A stretch of DNA of 16,020 bases from JAAYCI01 sp964472465 (lineage in GTDB: Bacteria > Bacillota > Clostridia > Oscillospirales > Ruminococcaceae). Below are positions 6,438 through 13,384 of the stretch, piece after piece. Within the stretch, counting starts at the first letter, position 1, and each line of letters begins with the position of its first letter. A model generated the notes under the pieces. It saw nothing but the letters and a program-made list of their open reading frames with translations. It had not been told where the DNA came from and did no database searches. The translations under genes and the position numbers were made by a program. The DNA is taken from NCBI GenBank assembly GCA_964472465.1, contig CAYYLW010000052.1, positions 1 to 16,020 of the forward strand, written 5' to 3'.

Positions 6438-6491
6438 CTCATCGGTTCATTGTTTCTTCGCATCTGTGGTTTTGTGCATGTGCTGTAATGT

Positions 6492-6534
6492 AAAAAAACC
6501 TGAAAGCGCGCGCGCCAAACGCGCCGCTTTCAGG
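6492..6534 (-). terminator. Rho-independent terminator after rpsO
   Basis: On the minus strand CCTGAAAGCG-GCGCG (6534-6520) pairs with CGCGC-G-CGCTTTCAGG (6514-6499): 10 bp, a one-base bulge, 5 bp, loop TTTGG, followed by TTTTTTT (6498-6492). It begins 11 bp after the rpsO stop. pnp downstream must therefore depend on readthrough or on a promoter within about 180 bp that I cannot identify with confidence. Confidence 0.92.
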
Positions 6535-6544
6535 AACGGTACAA

Positions 6545-6802
6545 TTACTTACGCAGGCCCAGGCGGGAAATGAGGCTACGGTAACGCTCCACATCCTTGT
6601 TCTGCAAATATTTCAGCAGGTTGCGGCGCTGGCCAACCATCTTCAGTAAACCACGGTTGGAGTGGTGGTCTTTCGGGTTTTGTTTGCCATGGGCGGTGAG
6701 GTGGTTGATGCGCTGGGTGAGCAGCGCCACCTGCACTTCGGGGGAACCGGTGTCGCCCTCGTGAACGGCATACTCTTTGATAATTTCTTGTTTGCTCTGC
6801 AT
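6545..6802 (-). CDS. rpsO: 30S ribosomal protein S15
   Basis: S15 is a primary 16S rRNA-binding protein of the small-subunit platform. The 85 residues cover the whole family: the GDTGSPEVQVALLTQRI segment (residues 17-33), the KDHHSNRGLLKMVGQRRNLL RNA-binding stretch and the C-terminal SLISRLGLRK. The start at ATG 6802 is set by GAGGAG 7-8 bases upstream; the frame stays open further upstream but that part is leader, since the promoter at 6903-6931 and the normal N-terminus MQSKQEIIKEY fit this start. The gene has its own promoter, a leader of about 94 bases and its own terminator, so S15 can be made independently of the upstream ribF. Confidence 0.97.
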   Translation of the reverse strand: MQSKQEIIKEYAVHEGDTGSPEVQVALLTQRINHLTAHGKQNPKDHHSNRGLLKMVGQRRNLLKYLQNKDVERYRSLISRLGLRK

Positions 6803-6841
6803 GTTTGGTCTCCTCAATGTAAAATATTCGCCTTTTGCCCG

Positions 6842-6882
6842 GCAGGGGTGAAGGAAAACCGCTTGAGGAACAAGCCCGCTGC
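6842..6882 (-). promoter_or_regulatory. Candidate structured leader of rpsO
   Basis: In the minus-strand leader GCAG-C-GGG (6882-6875) can pair with CCC-CTGC (6848-6842), enclosing the hairpin CTTG/CAAG (6874-6871 with 6865-6862; loop TTCCT). Leaders of rpsO in several bacteria bind S15 and repress translation, and their structures differ between lineages. This fold is hand-drawn and unverified; I cannot match it to a described class. Confidence 0.35.
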
Positions 6883-6902
6883 TGCGCAAAGGTACAAGGA
6901 TA

Positions 6903-6931
6903 ACTATACCACAAATTTCGGGCAGTTTCAA
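6903..6931 (-). promoter_or_regulatory. Strong sigma-A promoter of rpsO
   Basis: On the minus strand TTGAAA (6931-6926), a 17-bp spacer and TATAGT (6908-6903) form a near-consensus promoter. TG one base before the -10 box makes it an extended -10 type. The start is expected near 6896. It lies in the 155-bp gap between ribF and rpsO and divides the cluster into two transcription units or adds an internal promoter. Confidence 0.85.
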
Positions 6932-6957
6932 GCCCCGAAAAGGGGCTGCCACCTGTT

Positions 6958-7881
6958 TTAGGGCTCTTGTGATCCCTCTTTAAAATAGGCCTGGGCCTGC
7001 CCCGCCCAGCCCCGCACCGCCTCGGCCAGCGCGGCGGGGGTTTCAAACTTTTGCAGCCCCGCCAGCCGTTTGTAAAAGCGCACCCGTAGCTCTTTGCCAT
7101 ACAAATCGCCCGCAAAGCCGGGGATAAAAGTCTCGCAGGTGGGGCTTTCCCCGTTCACAGTGGGGCGGTTGCCATAGCCCGTGGCGCTGGGGTGCCACCG
7201 CCCCTCCAGCATGGTGCTGGTGATATACACACCAAAGGCTGGGGGCTGCATCTCCTCTGGAAAAATCTGGTTGATGGTGGGAAAACCAAACGTTCGCCCC
7301 AGCCCCTGCCCATGCCGCACGGGAAACTCAATCTCGTAGGGCCGCCCCAGCATGGCCTCTACATCTTCCATATCCCCCATGGCCAGGGTGCCGCGAATGC
7401 GGCTGGAGCTGACCGGGGCCCCTTTCCATACCGCCAGCGGCAGCACCGAAAGCGAGAGCCCAAATTCTTTGCACAAGGTGCCCAGCAGCGCTGTGTCCCC
7501 CGCGCGCCCCGCCCCAAACCCATAATTTTCGCCGCAGAACAGGGCTTTGGCACGGTATTGGTTTAGGATGCAGTCCGTAAAAAATGCCCGGGGAGACAGG
7601 CTACAGAAACTTTCAAAGTCCGGCTCAAAGCAAAGTTCCACACCCAGGCTTTCCAGCGCCTGCTGCTTTTGGGTTTCGCTCATCACCAGTTTTTTTTCAG
7701 CCTTGGGCCCCCCGCTGCGCAAAAACGTGAACACCGCCAGCCGTAAACCGTGGGAAGCGGCATAGTCGGCGGCGGCTTTCACCACCTGCGCATGCCCAAT
7801 ATGCACCCCGTCAAAATACCCCAGTGCCAGGGCCGTGCCCGGCCCTTCGGGGGAAATTCCCCCTTGCCGTATTAGCTGCAT
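6958..7881 (-). CDS. ribF: Bifunctional riboflavin kinase / FAD synthetase
   Basis: RibF phosphorylates riboflavin to FMN and adenylylates FMN to FAD. The 307-residue protein has the N-terminal nucleotidyltransferase domain (about 15-160) with GYFDGVHIGH (21-30), CGENYGFGAGRAGD (116-129) and VSSSRIRG (157-164), and the C-terminal flavokinase domain (about 180-300) with GRTFGFPTIN (195-204) and the TGYGNRPTVNG segment. After FTF (51-53) the common HP pair is replaced by LRSGGP, a difference from B. subtilis-type proteins. The ATG at 7881 overlaps the end of truB by 10 bp. The truB-ribF-rpsO order is standard in Firmicutes. Confidence 0.95.
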   Translation of the reverse strand: MQLIRQGGISPEGPGTALALGYFDGVHIGHAQVVKAAADYAASHGLRLAVFTFLRSGGPKAEKKLVMSETQKQQALESLGVELCFEPDFESFCSLSPRAFFTDCILNQYRAKALFCGENYGFGAGRAGDTALLGTLCKEFGLSLSVLPLAVWKGAPVSSSRIRGTLAMGDMEDVEAMLGRPYEIEFPVRHGQGLGRTFGFPTINQIFPEEMQPPAFGVYITSTMLEGRWHPSATGYGNRPTVNGESPTCETFIPGFAGDLYGKELRVRFYKRLAGLQKFETPAALAEAVRGWAGQAQAYFKEGSQEP

Positions 7882-8762
7882 GAACCATCACGCTCCACAA
7901 ACAACTTTTCCGCTTTCAAACTCCCGTCTGCTTCCAGCCGCCCCAAGCCCAAAAAGCCCCCCGGCGCCTGCAGGCGGCAAAGCCCCGGCGTTCCGCGCAC
8001 GCCATACAGCGCCGCGCCATGCAGCAGCCGTTTTTCCCCTACTGCATCCACCGGCAGGGCGGGCAGCTCCAAAAACACATCCTCCACCGGCAACAGCAGG
8101 CTTTCCAGCCGCCCTTCGTCCCGCGCGGCTTGAATGCTGGCCAAACTATGCGCTTTTTGCAGGGTAAACTGGCCCGCCGCCGTGCGCCGAAGCGCCGCCA
8201 AGGTGGCCGGGCAGCCAAGCGCCTGGCCCAGTTCTTCGGCCAGGCTGCGGATGTAGGTTCCTTTGGAGCAGTGCACCAAAATACGCCACTGCCCCGGCCC
8301 GGCAGGCCCCCGGTTTTCCAAACGAAAAAAGGTAACCTCCCGGGCTTTGCGCGCCACCTCTTTGCCCTCCCGGGCATATTTATACAGCGGTTTTCCCGCC
8401 ACCTTCACCGCCGAGTACAGCGGTGGCAACTGCTGGCGTGTGCCCAAAAAACTGGCAAGCGCCTGGTTCAGGGCCATTTCTTCCACGGCAGAGGGCCCGG
8501 TTTCCAGCACCTGCCCGGTGATATCGCCGGTGTCTGTACGCAGGCCAAACTGCAACACCGCCTCGTATTCTTTGTCCTGCCGGGGTTGCAAATCCACCGC
8601 TTTCACCGCCCGGCCCACAAAAACCGGCAGCACCCCGGTTGCCATTGGGTCCAGGGTACCACCGTGACCAATCTTTTTTGTTTGGCAGATGCCCCGCAGC
8701 TTTGCCACTACATCAAACGAGGTGAAGTCCTGCGGTTTATCCACCACAATTATACCGTTCAT
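7872..8762 (-). CDS. truB: tRNA pseudouridine(55) synthase TruB
   Basis: TruB converts U55 in the T-loop of tRNAs to pseudouridine and also aids tRNA folding. The 296-residue protein starts with the family signature MNGIIVVDKPQDFTSFDVV. The catalytic aspartate is D38 in GHGGTLDPMATGVLPV (33-48). Further motifs are PPLYSAVKVAGKPLYKYAR and CSKGTYIRSLAEELG, and the C-terminal part resembles the PUA-like tail of longer bacterial TruB forms. Its ATG overlaps the nrnA stop codon (ATGA), and its end overlaps ribF by 10 bp, so translation of the three genes is probably coupled. Confidence 0.96.
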   Translation of the reverse strand: MNGIIVVDKPQDFTSFDVVAKLRGICQTKKIGHGGTLDPMATGVLPVFVGRAVKAVDLQPRQDKEYEAVLQFGLRTDTGDITGQVLETGPSAVEEMALNQALASFLGTRQQLPPLYSAVKVAGKPLYKYAREGKEVARKAREVTFFRLENRGPAGPGQWRILVHCSKGTYIRSLAEELGQALGCPATLAALRRTAAGQFTLQKAHSLASIQAARDEGRLESLLLPVEDVFLELPALPVDAVGEKRLLHGAALYGVRGTPGLCRLQAPGGFLGLGRLEADGSLKAEKLFVERDGSCS

Positions 8763-9745
8763 TCAGCCTTTTTCTCTTCCTTTTGCCTGTATTCTTCCAG
8801 TGCATGGGCCACCTCAGACAGGATGGCCTCTTTCGCAAACTCCACCCCGCCAATCACCTCGCAGCCGGCGGCCTGTTTGTGCCCGCCACCGCCCAGGCCG
8901 TTCGCAATGGCCACGGCGTCGATGCCCACTTTGGTGCGCACGCTGATTTTAAAACTGCCAGACACCTGCTGCCGCATGGTAATGCCCACCAGCACCCCTT
9001 CGATGGAGCGCGGAATGGAGGTGATCCCCTCTAAATCCCCCTCGTCCACCCCGATGCCCTCAATTTGGGCGCGCGTCATGCAGATAAGGGCACAAACCCC
9101 ATCGAAATGATATTCCAGCGTGGAAAAAGCCAGTTGCTCAATGGCAATGCGCTGTTTTGTCTTGTTCTCAAACAGCAGTTCGTTCAGCACCCCTAGGTCG
9201 GCCCCCAGCTCAATCAGTTTGGCCGTTACCTCATGGCTGCGGGCGGTGGTATTGGTGAAACGAAAACAGCCCGTATCGGTGGAAACACCTGTATACAGGC
9301 AGTTTGCCATCCGCGCGTCGATGCTCACCCCCATGGCCAGCAACAGGTCGTAAATCACCTCGCAGGTGGCCGCCGCCGTTTCGTCCAGCAAGAGGTATTC
9401 TGCAAACCCGGTGTTGGAGCCGTGGTGGTCGATAGCGAGGTTCACCCTGTCCACATAGGGGGCGGCCTTTTCGCCAAACAACTGCTGGCCCGCAATATCC
9501 ACCGACACGATGTACCCTGGCTCGAACTGGCCGTGAAATTTCTCAAGGCCCATGTAGGCGTAGCGTTCGTGGATGGGGTCGGCGCAGAAATGAGCCGCCG
9601 TTTTACCCAGGGATTTCAGCGCCCACTGCAAGGCAGCCCCTGCGCCCAAGGTGTCGCCATCGGGGTTCTTGTGGCTGACAAGCAGGATGTTGTCCTCCCG
9701 CAGAAGCCGGCTTAGCGCGCCGGAAATGTCAATCATTTCACTCAT
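8759..9745 (-). CDS. nrnA: DHH-family bifunctional oligoribonuclease / pAp phosphatase NrnA
   Basis: NrnA degrades 2-5 nt nanoRNAs and dephosphorylates pAp, filling in for Orn/CysQ in Firmicutes. The 328 residues show the DHH phosphoesterase motifs: SHKNPDGDTLGA (24-35; metal ligands H25, D29, D31), SVDIA (81-85, D83), AIDHHGSN (104-111) and STDTGCFRF (155-163, D157). The C-terminal DHHA1 domain has GGGGHKQAAGC (285-295). The ATG at 9745 follows AGAGG after a gap of about 9 bases; a second ATG 4 bases upstream opens only a three-codon frame. It is placed between rbfA (31 bp) and truB (4-bp overlap), the usual Gram-positive location. Confidence 0.93.
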   Translation of the reverse strand: MSEMIDISGALSRLLREDNILLVSHKNPDGDTLGAGAALQWALKSLGKTAAHFCADPIHERYAYMGLEKFHGQFEPGYIVSVDIAGQQLFGEKAAPYVDRVNLAIDHHGSNTGFAEYLLLDETAAATCEVIYDLLLAMGVSIDARMANCLYTGVSTDTGCFRFTNTTARSHEVTAKLIELGADLGVLNELLFENKTKQRIAIEQLAFSTLEYHFDGVCALICMTRAQIEGIGVDEGDLEGITSIPRSIEGVLVGITMRQQVSGSFKISVRTKVGIDAVAIANGLGGGGHKQAAGCEVIGGVEFAKEAILSEVAHALEEYRQKEEKKAE

Positions 9746-9776
9746 ACATTACCTCTTGCTATCAGGCCACTTCCGC

Positions 9777-10136
9777 CTATTGCTTTTCTTCCAGTTGCCG
9801 CAGCATTTTGTTGATATGGTCGGCGTAGGCGGCGTTGTCATCCTCCACAAAAATCAGTTCGGGGGCGCGGCGGATATGCATCCTGGAAGAAATTTCACTG
9901 CGCACATGCCCTTTTGCGCCGTCCAGCGCCTTCACCACCGTGGTCACGGCGCCGGGGTCTGTGTTATCCAGCACGCTCACAAACACACGCGCGGAGGAAA
10001 GGTCGGGCGCGGCCTCCACCCTCGTGATGGTAACCAGCCCTTGTTTCAAACGGGGGTCTTTCATGTCGTCTACCACGGCAATAATTTCCCGTTTGAGGTC
10101 TTGGTTCAGCCGCCCTAAATTTTTAGATGATGCCAT
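9777..10136 (-). CDS. rbfA: Ribosome-binding factor A
   Basis: RbfA is a small KH-like protein that helps late 30S maturation near the 5' end of 16S rRNA. The 119 residues show the family pattern: LNQDLKREIIAVVDDMKDPRL near the N-terminus (9-29), the TITRVEAAPDLSSARVFVSVL strand-helix-strand core and the SRMHIRRAPELIFVEDD C-terminal motif. The ATG at 10136 is 8 bases after GGGAG. It follows infB by 77 bp, with a tight hairpin in the gap, and precedes nrnA by 31 bp. Confidence 0.94.
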   Translation of the reverse strand: MASSKNLGRLNQDLKREIIAVVDDMKDPRLKQGLVTITRVEAAPDLSSARVFVSVLDNTDPGAVTTVVKALDGAKGHVRSEISSRMHIRRAPELIFVEDDNAAYADHINKMLRQLEEKQ

Positions 10137-10158
10137 GCAATACTCTCCCTGATATGCG

Positions 10159-10182
10159 GATTTCCCCGTTTCCGGGGAAATC
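10159..10182 (-). other. Perfect GNRA-capped hairpin between infB and rbfA
   Basis: In the transcript GATTTCCCCG (10182-10173), a GAAA loop and CGGGGAAATC (10168-10159) form an uninterrupted 10-bp hairpin. No T-run follows, so it is not a terminator. It lies 22 bases before the rbfA ATG, just ahead of its ribosome binding site, and might stabilise mRNA ends, guide processing or tune rbfA translation. Confidence 0.6.
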
Positions 10183-10213
10183 TCTGCCGGAATATGGCGG
10201 CCAAAAAAGCCCC

Positions 10214-12700
10214 TTACTCCCTATATTCTTCTAGCTGGAAGGCCTCGAAGATATCGCCTTCCTTCACATCGCTAAACTTCTCCAGCGCAATGCCGCATTC
10301 GTAGCCCTGGGCCACTTCTTTTACATCATCTTTAAAGCGGCGCAGCGAGGAGATTTCGTCCTCCGCCACCACAATACCGTCGCGCACCACGCGAATTTTG
10401 GCGTTGCGGTTCACCTTGCCATCCAGCACATAGCAGCCCGCAATGGTGCCCACACTGCTCACCTTGTAGGTCTCGCGTACCTCGATACGCCCCAGTTCCA
10501 CTTCGCGGATCTTCGGGGTCAACATGCCTTTCAGCGCGTCTTCCACATCGTTGATGGCATCATAAATCACGCGGTACATCCGCATTTCCACGCCGTTTTG
10601 GGCAGCATCTGCCGTGGCAATCACATCCGGGCGGACGTTAAAGCCGATGACAATGGCGCCCGAGGCATCGGCCAACATCACATCGCTCTTGTTGATGGCA
10701 CCCACACCCGCATGAATCACCTTCACGCGCACTTCTTCGTTGCCCAGTTTTTCCAGGCTCTGCTTCACGGCCTCGGCACTGCCCTGCACGTCGGCTTTCA
10801 CAATGATGGAAAGCTGCTTCATGTCGCCCGCGGCAATCTGGCTGAACAGGTTGTCCAGCGTCACCTTGGTGTAGCTGCCCAGTTGTTCTTCGCGCTGGGC
10901 GGAACTGCGGCGGTCTGCCAGTTCACGGGCCAGGCGCTCGTCCTCTACCGCGTCAAAAATGTCGCCCGCGTCAGGCACGTCGGTCAGGCCCGTAATTTCC
11001 ACCGGGGTGGAAGGACCAGCCGATTCCAGCGGCCTTCCACTGGAATCCCGCATGGTGCGCACACGGCCCACACTGGTGCCCGCAATCACTACATCGCCTT
11101 GGTTGAGGGTGCCGCGCTGTACCAAAATGGTGGCCACAGGGCCCTGCCCTTTATCCAGGCGCGCTTCCACCACGGCGCCTTTGGCGCGGCGGTTCGGGTT
11201 CGCTTTTAATTCCATCACCTCAGAAGAGAGGTTGATCATCTCCAGCAGGTCGTCAATGCCCTGCCCTGTGGCCGCCGAAACCGGCACCACCACGATGTCG
11301 CCGCCCCACTCCTCGGGCACCAGCTCATATTCCGTGAGCTGCTGTTTGATACGGTCGGGGTTGGCACCCTCTTTGTCCATCTTGTTGATGGCCACAATGA
11401 TGGTGACACCGGCGTCCTTGGCGTGGTTGATGGACTCAACGGTCTGGGGCATGATACCGTCATCCGCCGCCACCACCAGCACGGCAATATCCGTCATGTT
11501 GGCACCACGGGCCCGCATGGAGGTAAAGGCCTCATGGCCGGGGGTATCTAGGAAAGTAATCAGCTTGCCATTCTTTTTTACCTGGTAGGCGCCGATGTGC
11601 TGAGTGATGCCACCCGCTTCGCCCTCCGTTACATTGGCCGCCCGGATAGCGTCCAGAATGGAGGTTTTACCGTGGTCTACGTGGCCCATCACCACCACAA
11701 CGGGCGGGCGGGGCTGCAAATCTTCCTCACGGTCTTCATCCACTTCAAACAGGCGCTCTTCAATGGTGACATGCACCTCGTGTTCCACCTTCGCGCCCAG
11801 TTCTTCGGCCACGGTGGCCGCCGTATCAAAGTCGATAATCTGGGAAACACTGGCCATGACACCCAGGCCCATCAGAATTTTAATCACCTGGGGCGCCGCC
11901 GCTTTCAGGCGCGTAGCTAAATCGCCCACGGTAATTTCGTCTGGGATGGAGACCTTGAGCTGGGCCTTGCGGGCTTTTTCCAGTTGGATACGCTGCAAAC
12001 GCTCGGCCTCGGTCTCCCTCTTTTTGGCAAAGGGGTTCTGCCGCGCCTGTTTGCCGCGCAGTTTTTGGCGGTTTTGGGTGGGCTTGCGGCGGTTTTCCAC
12101 CGGCTTTTGAGACGCAAGGTCGGTATATTTTTCGTTGAATTTGTCCAGGTTCACGTCTACGGTGCGGGTGTCGATGGTACGGGTGACCACCTCGCGTTTG
12201 GGCGCGGCCGGCTTGTTCGGGTCTTCCTTAATCTCGCGGATGCGGCCCAGGCCATCCCGTTTTTTGGCAGGCTGATGCCCCGGTTTTGGCTGGCCCTTTT
12301 TGTCTGCCTGTTCGGCGCTTTCCGGCCCGCTGGCGGAAACACCTCCGGCCCGTGCCGGTGCAGGCTGTGGCGCAGCTTGGCCCTTGGGCGGCGCGGCGGC
12401 CACCGGGGGTTTTTCTGCCGTTTTTGCCGCCGGGGGCGGGGCAGCTTTGGGCTGGCTCTCGGCCTTGGGGGCCGGGGGCGCAGCTTTTTCTTTGGGCGGG
12501 GCGCTTGCCAAATAGGCCTCAAAGCTGGGAACCTCTGCCTGCCGGGTAAAGAAATCGAACAGGTAGTCGAGTTCCTCCTCGGTAAGCGGTGTGGTATTCT
12601 TTTTTGCCTCGCCAAATTTTTCACCGAGCATCTCTGTAACCACTTTGCTCTGAACGTTTAGGTCTTTGGCGAAATCACTGAGTTTGTACTTGATGACCAA
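10214..12700 (-). CDS. infB: Translation initiation factor IF-2
   Basis: IF-2 is the GTPase that brings initiator tRNA to the 30S subunit and promotes subunit joining. The 828-residue protein has an N-terminal IF2_N domain (1-50), a low-complexity Ala/Pro/Lys linker (about 65-150), a basic segment (150-245), a second IF2_N-like domain (about 250-305) and a complete G domain: G1 GHVDHGKT (339-346), G2 around GGITQHIG (363-370), G3 DTPGH (385-389), G4 NKMD (439-442), G5 near SAATG. Beta-barrel domains and the C-terminal tRNA-binding domain follow. The start is TTG at 12700, with perfect AGGAGG (12714-12709) 8 bases upstream, giving the normal N-terminus MVIKYKLSDFAKDL. It follows ylxQ by 94 bp. 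Confidence 0.97.
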   Translation of the reverse strand: MVIKYKLSDFAKDLNVQSKVVTEMLGEKFGEAKKNTTPLTEEELDYLFDFFTRQAEVPSFEAYLASAPPKEKAAPPAPKAESQPKAAPPPAAKTAEKPPVAAAPPKGQAAPQPAPARAGGVSASGPESAEQADKKGQPKPGHQPAKKRDGLGRIREIKEDPNKPAAPKREVVTRTIDTRTVDVNLDKFNEKYTDLASQKPVENRRKPTQNRQKLRGKQARQNPFAKKRETEAERLQRIQLEKARKAQLKVSIPDEITVGDLATRLKAAAPQVIKILMGLGVMASVSQIIDFDTAATVAEELGAKVEHEVHVTIEERLFEVDEDREEDLQPRPPVVVVMGHVDHGKTSILDAIRAANVTEGEAGGITQHIGAYQVKKNGKLITFLDTPGHEAFTSMRARGANMTDIAVLVVAADDGIMPQTVESINHAKDAGVTIIVAINKMDKEGANPDRIKQQLTEYELVPEEWGGDIVVVPVSAATGQGIDDLLEMINLSSEVMELKANPNRRAKGAVVEARLDKGQGPVATILVQRGTLNQGDVVIAGTSVGRVRTMRDSSGRPLESAGPSTPVEITGLTDVPDAGDIFDAVEDERLARELADRRSSAQREEQLGSYTKVTLDNLFSQIAAGDMKQLSIIVKADVQGSAEAVKQSLEKLGNEEVRVKVIHAGVGAINKSDVMLADASGAIVIGFNVRPDVIATADAAQNGVEMRMYRVIYDAINDVEDALKGMLTPKIREVELGRIEVRETYKVSSVGTIAGCYVLDGKVNRNAKIRVVRDGIVVAEDEISSLRRFKDDVKEVAQGYECGIALEKFSDVKEGDIFEAFQLEEYRE

Positions 12701-12708
12701 ATGAAGTT

Positions 12709-12714
12709 CCTCCT
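12709..12714 (-). promoter_or_regulatory. Consensus ribosome binding site selecting the TTG start of infB
   Basis: AGGAGG on the minus strand is 8 bases before TTG 12700-12698. No in-frame ATG near the family N-terminus competes with it, so the non-ATG start is well supported. Confidence 0.8.
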
Positions 12715-12762
12715 AGCAACTATCTGACTTGCGCTGCGCTTCTTATATATCTGTGCGGCGTT

Positions 12763-12778
12763 TTGGCCAGGCGGCCAA
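12763..12778 (-). repeat. Small inverted repeat between ylxQ and infB
   Basis: TTGGCC-GCCT-GGCCAA on the minus strand can form a 6-bp hairpin with a 4-base loop, 17 bases after the ylxQ stop. It lacks a T-run, so I do not call it a terminator. An AT-rich TATATAA lies downstream (near 12744-12750), but no -35 box is correctly placed. Confidence 0.35.
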
Positions 12779-12794
12779 GGCGCTTTGCAGGGTT

Positions 12795-13106
12795 TTATGG
12801 GTTATGGGGTGGCAACTTGGAAAGGCAAAGCTGGGCAAGCTGGCTGTTTGTTACGGCCAACACCCCCACCGGCTTGCGGCCCAGGGCGGCCAGCCCCTCT
12901 TTGGAAAACGGCAACTGTTCTATATGCAGCCCCGCCGGCGCTGTTTTTTCCAGGCGGCGGCGGGTGCCTTCGGAAACATCGGCGGCAAACAGCAAAAGCT
13001 GTGCCTGGCCGCTTTTCACGGCATCTTCCACCGCATCGTACCCCAGGGCCAAGGCCCCGGCTTTGCGGCAAAGGGAGAGCGCGCCCAGCAAGGCCGGGTT
13101 ATACAT
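12795..13106 (-). CDS. ylxQ: L7Ae/L30e-family RNA-binding protein YlxQ
   Basis: This 103-residue protein belongs to the ribosomal L7Ae/L30e/Gadd45 family; YlxQ-type members bind kink-turn-like RNA and sit in the nusA-infB operon of Gram-positives, though their role is not settled. The visible family features are LLGALSLCRKAGALALGYDAV at the N-terminus, AQLLLFAADVSEGT (35-48) and the final LPFSKEGLAALGRKPVGVLAV. The start is placed at ATG 13106 because GGAGG lies 6 bases upstream and the family N-terminus begins here; a longer frame to 13172 would lie entirely inside ylxR. The start overlaps the ylxR end by 8 bp. Confidence 0.85.
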   Translation of the reverse strand: MYNPALLGALSLCRKAGALALGYDAVEDAVKSGQAQLLLFAADVSEGTRRRLEKTAPAGLHIEQLPFSKEGLAALGRKPVGVLAVTNSQLAQLCLSKLPPHNP

Positions 13107-13383
13107 CCGCACCCTCCAATTCCTCTTCCAAACGCGTATATACCTCTTCGGGAATGGTGGCGCCGAACGCACGCTCTAGGCTGCGTTTCTTGCGTGCTTT
13201 GGCAAGGCATGCGGCGCTGCGGCACAGGTAGGCGCCGCGGCCGGGGGCTTTGCCCGTCTCATCCAGGGTAACCAGCCCGTCTTTGCTGTGGGCCAGCCGC
13301 ACCAGTTCTTTTTTGGGCTTGCCCTCCCCACAACCCACACAGTGGCGGATGGGGGGCTTCTTCGTTTTGACTTGTTGTGGCAA
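13099..13383 (-). CDS. ylxR: YlxR-family (DUF448) nucleic-acid-binding protein
   Basis: YlxR proteins are small RNA- or DNA-binding proteins always found beside nusA; a regulatory role has been proposed in B. subtilis. The 94 residues include the signature RHCVGCGEGKPKKELVRLA (13-31, C15/C18) and GRGAYLCRSAACLAKA (48-63), followed by a basic helix. I set the start at TTG 13383: it follows the nusA stop by one base, has GGAG (13396-13393) 9 bases upstream and gives a normal-length protein, MPQQVKTKKPPIRHC. The alternative ATG at 13461 would overlap nusA by 77 bp and add 26 residues not seen in the family. Confidence 0.85.
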   Translation of the reverse strand: MPQQVKTKKPPIRHCVGCGEGKPKKELVRLAHSKDGLVTLDETGKAPGRGAYLCRSAACLAKARKKRSLERAFGATIPEEVYTRLEEELEGADV

Positions 13384-13384
13384 A

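Noticed and set aside
6803..6952. Upstream extension of the rpsO frame
   Set aside because: It covers the promoter and leader of rpsO; the normal S15 N-terminus begins at 6802 with a strong ribosome binding site.
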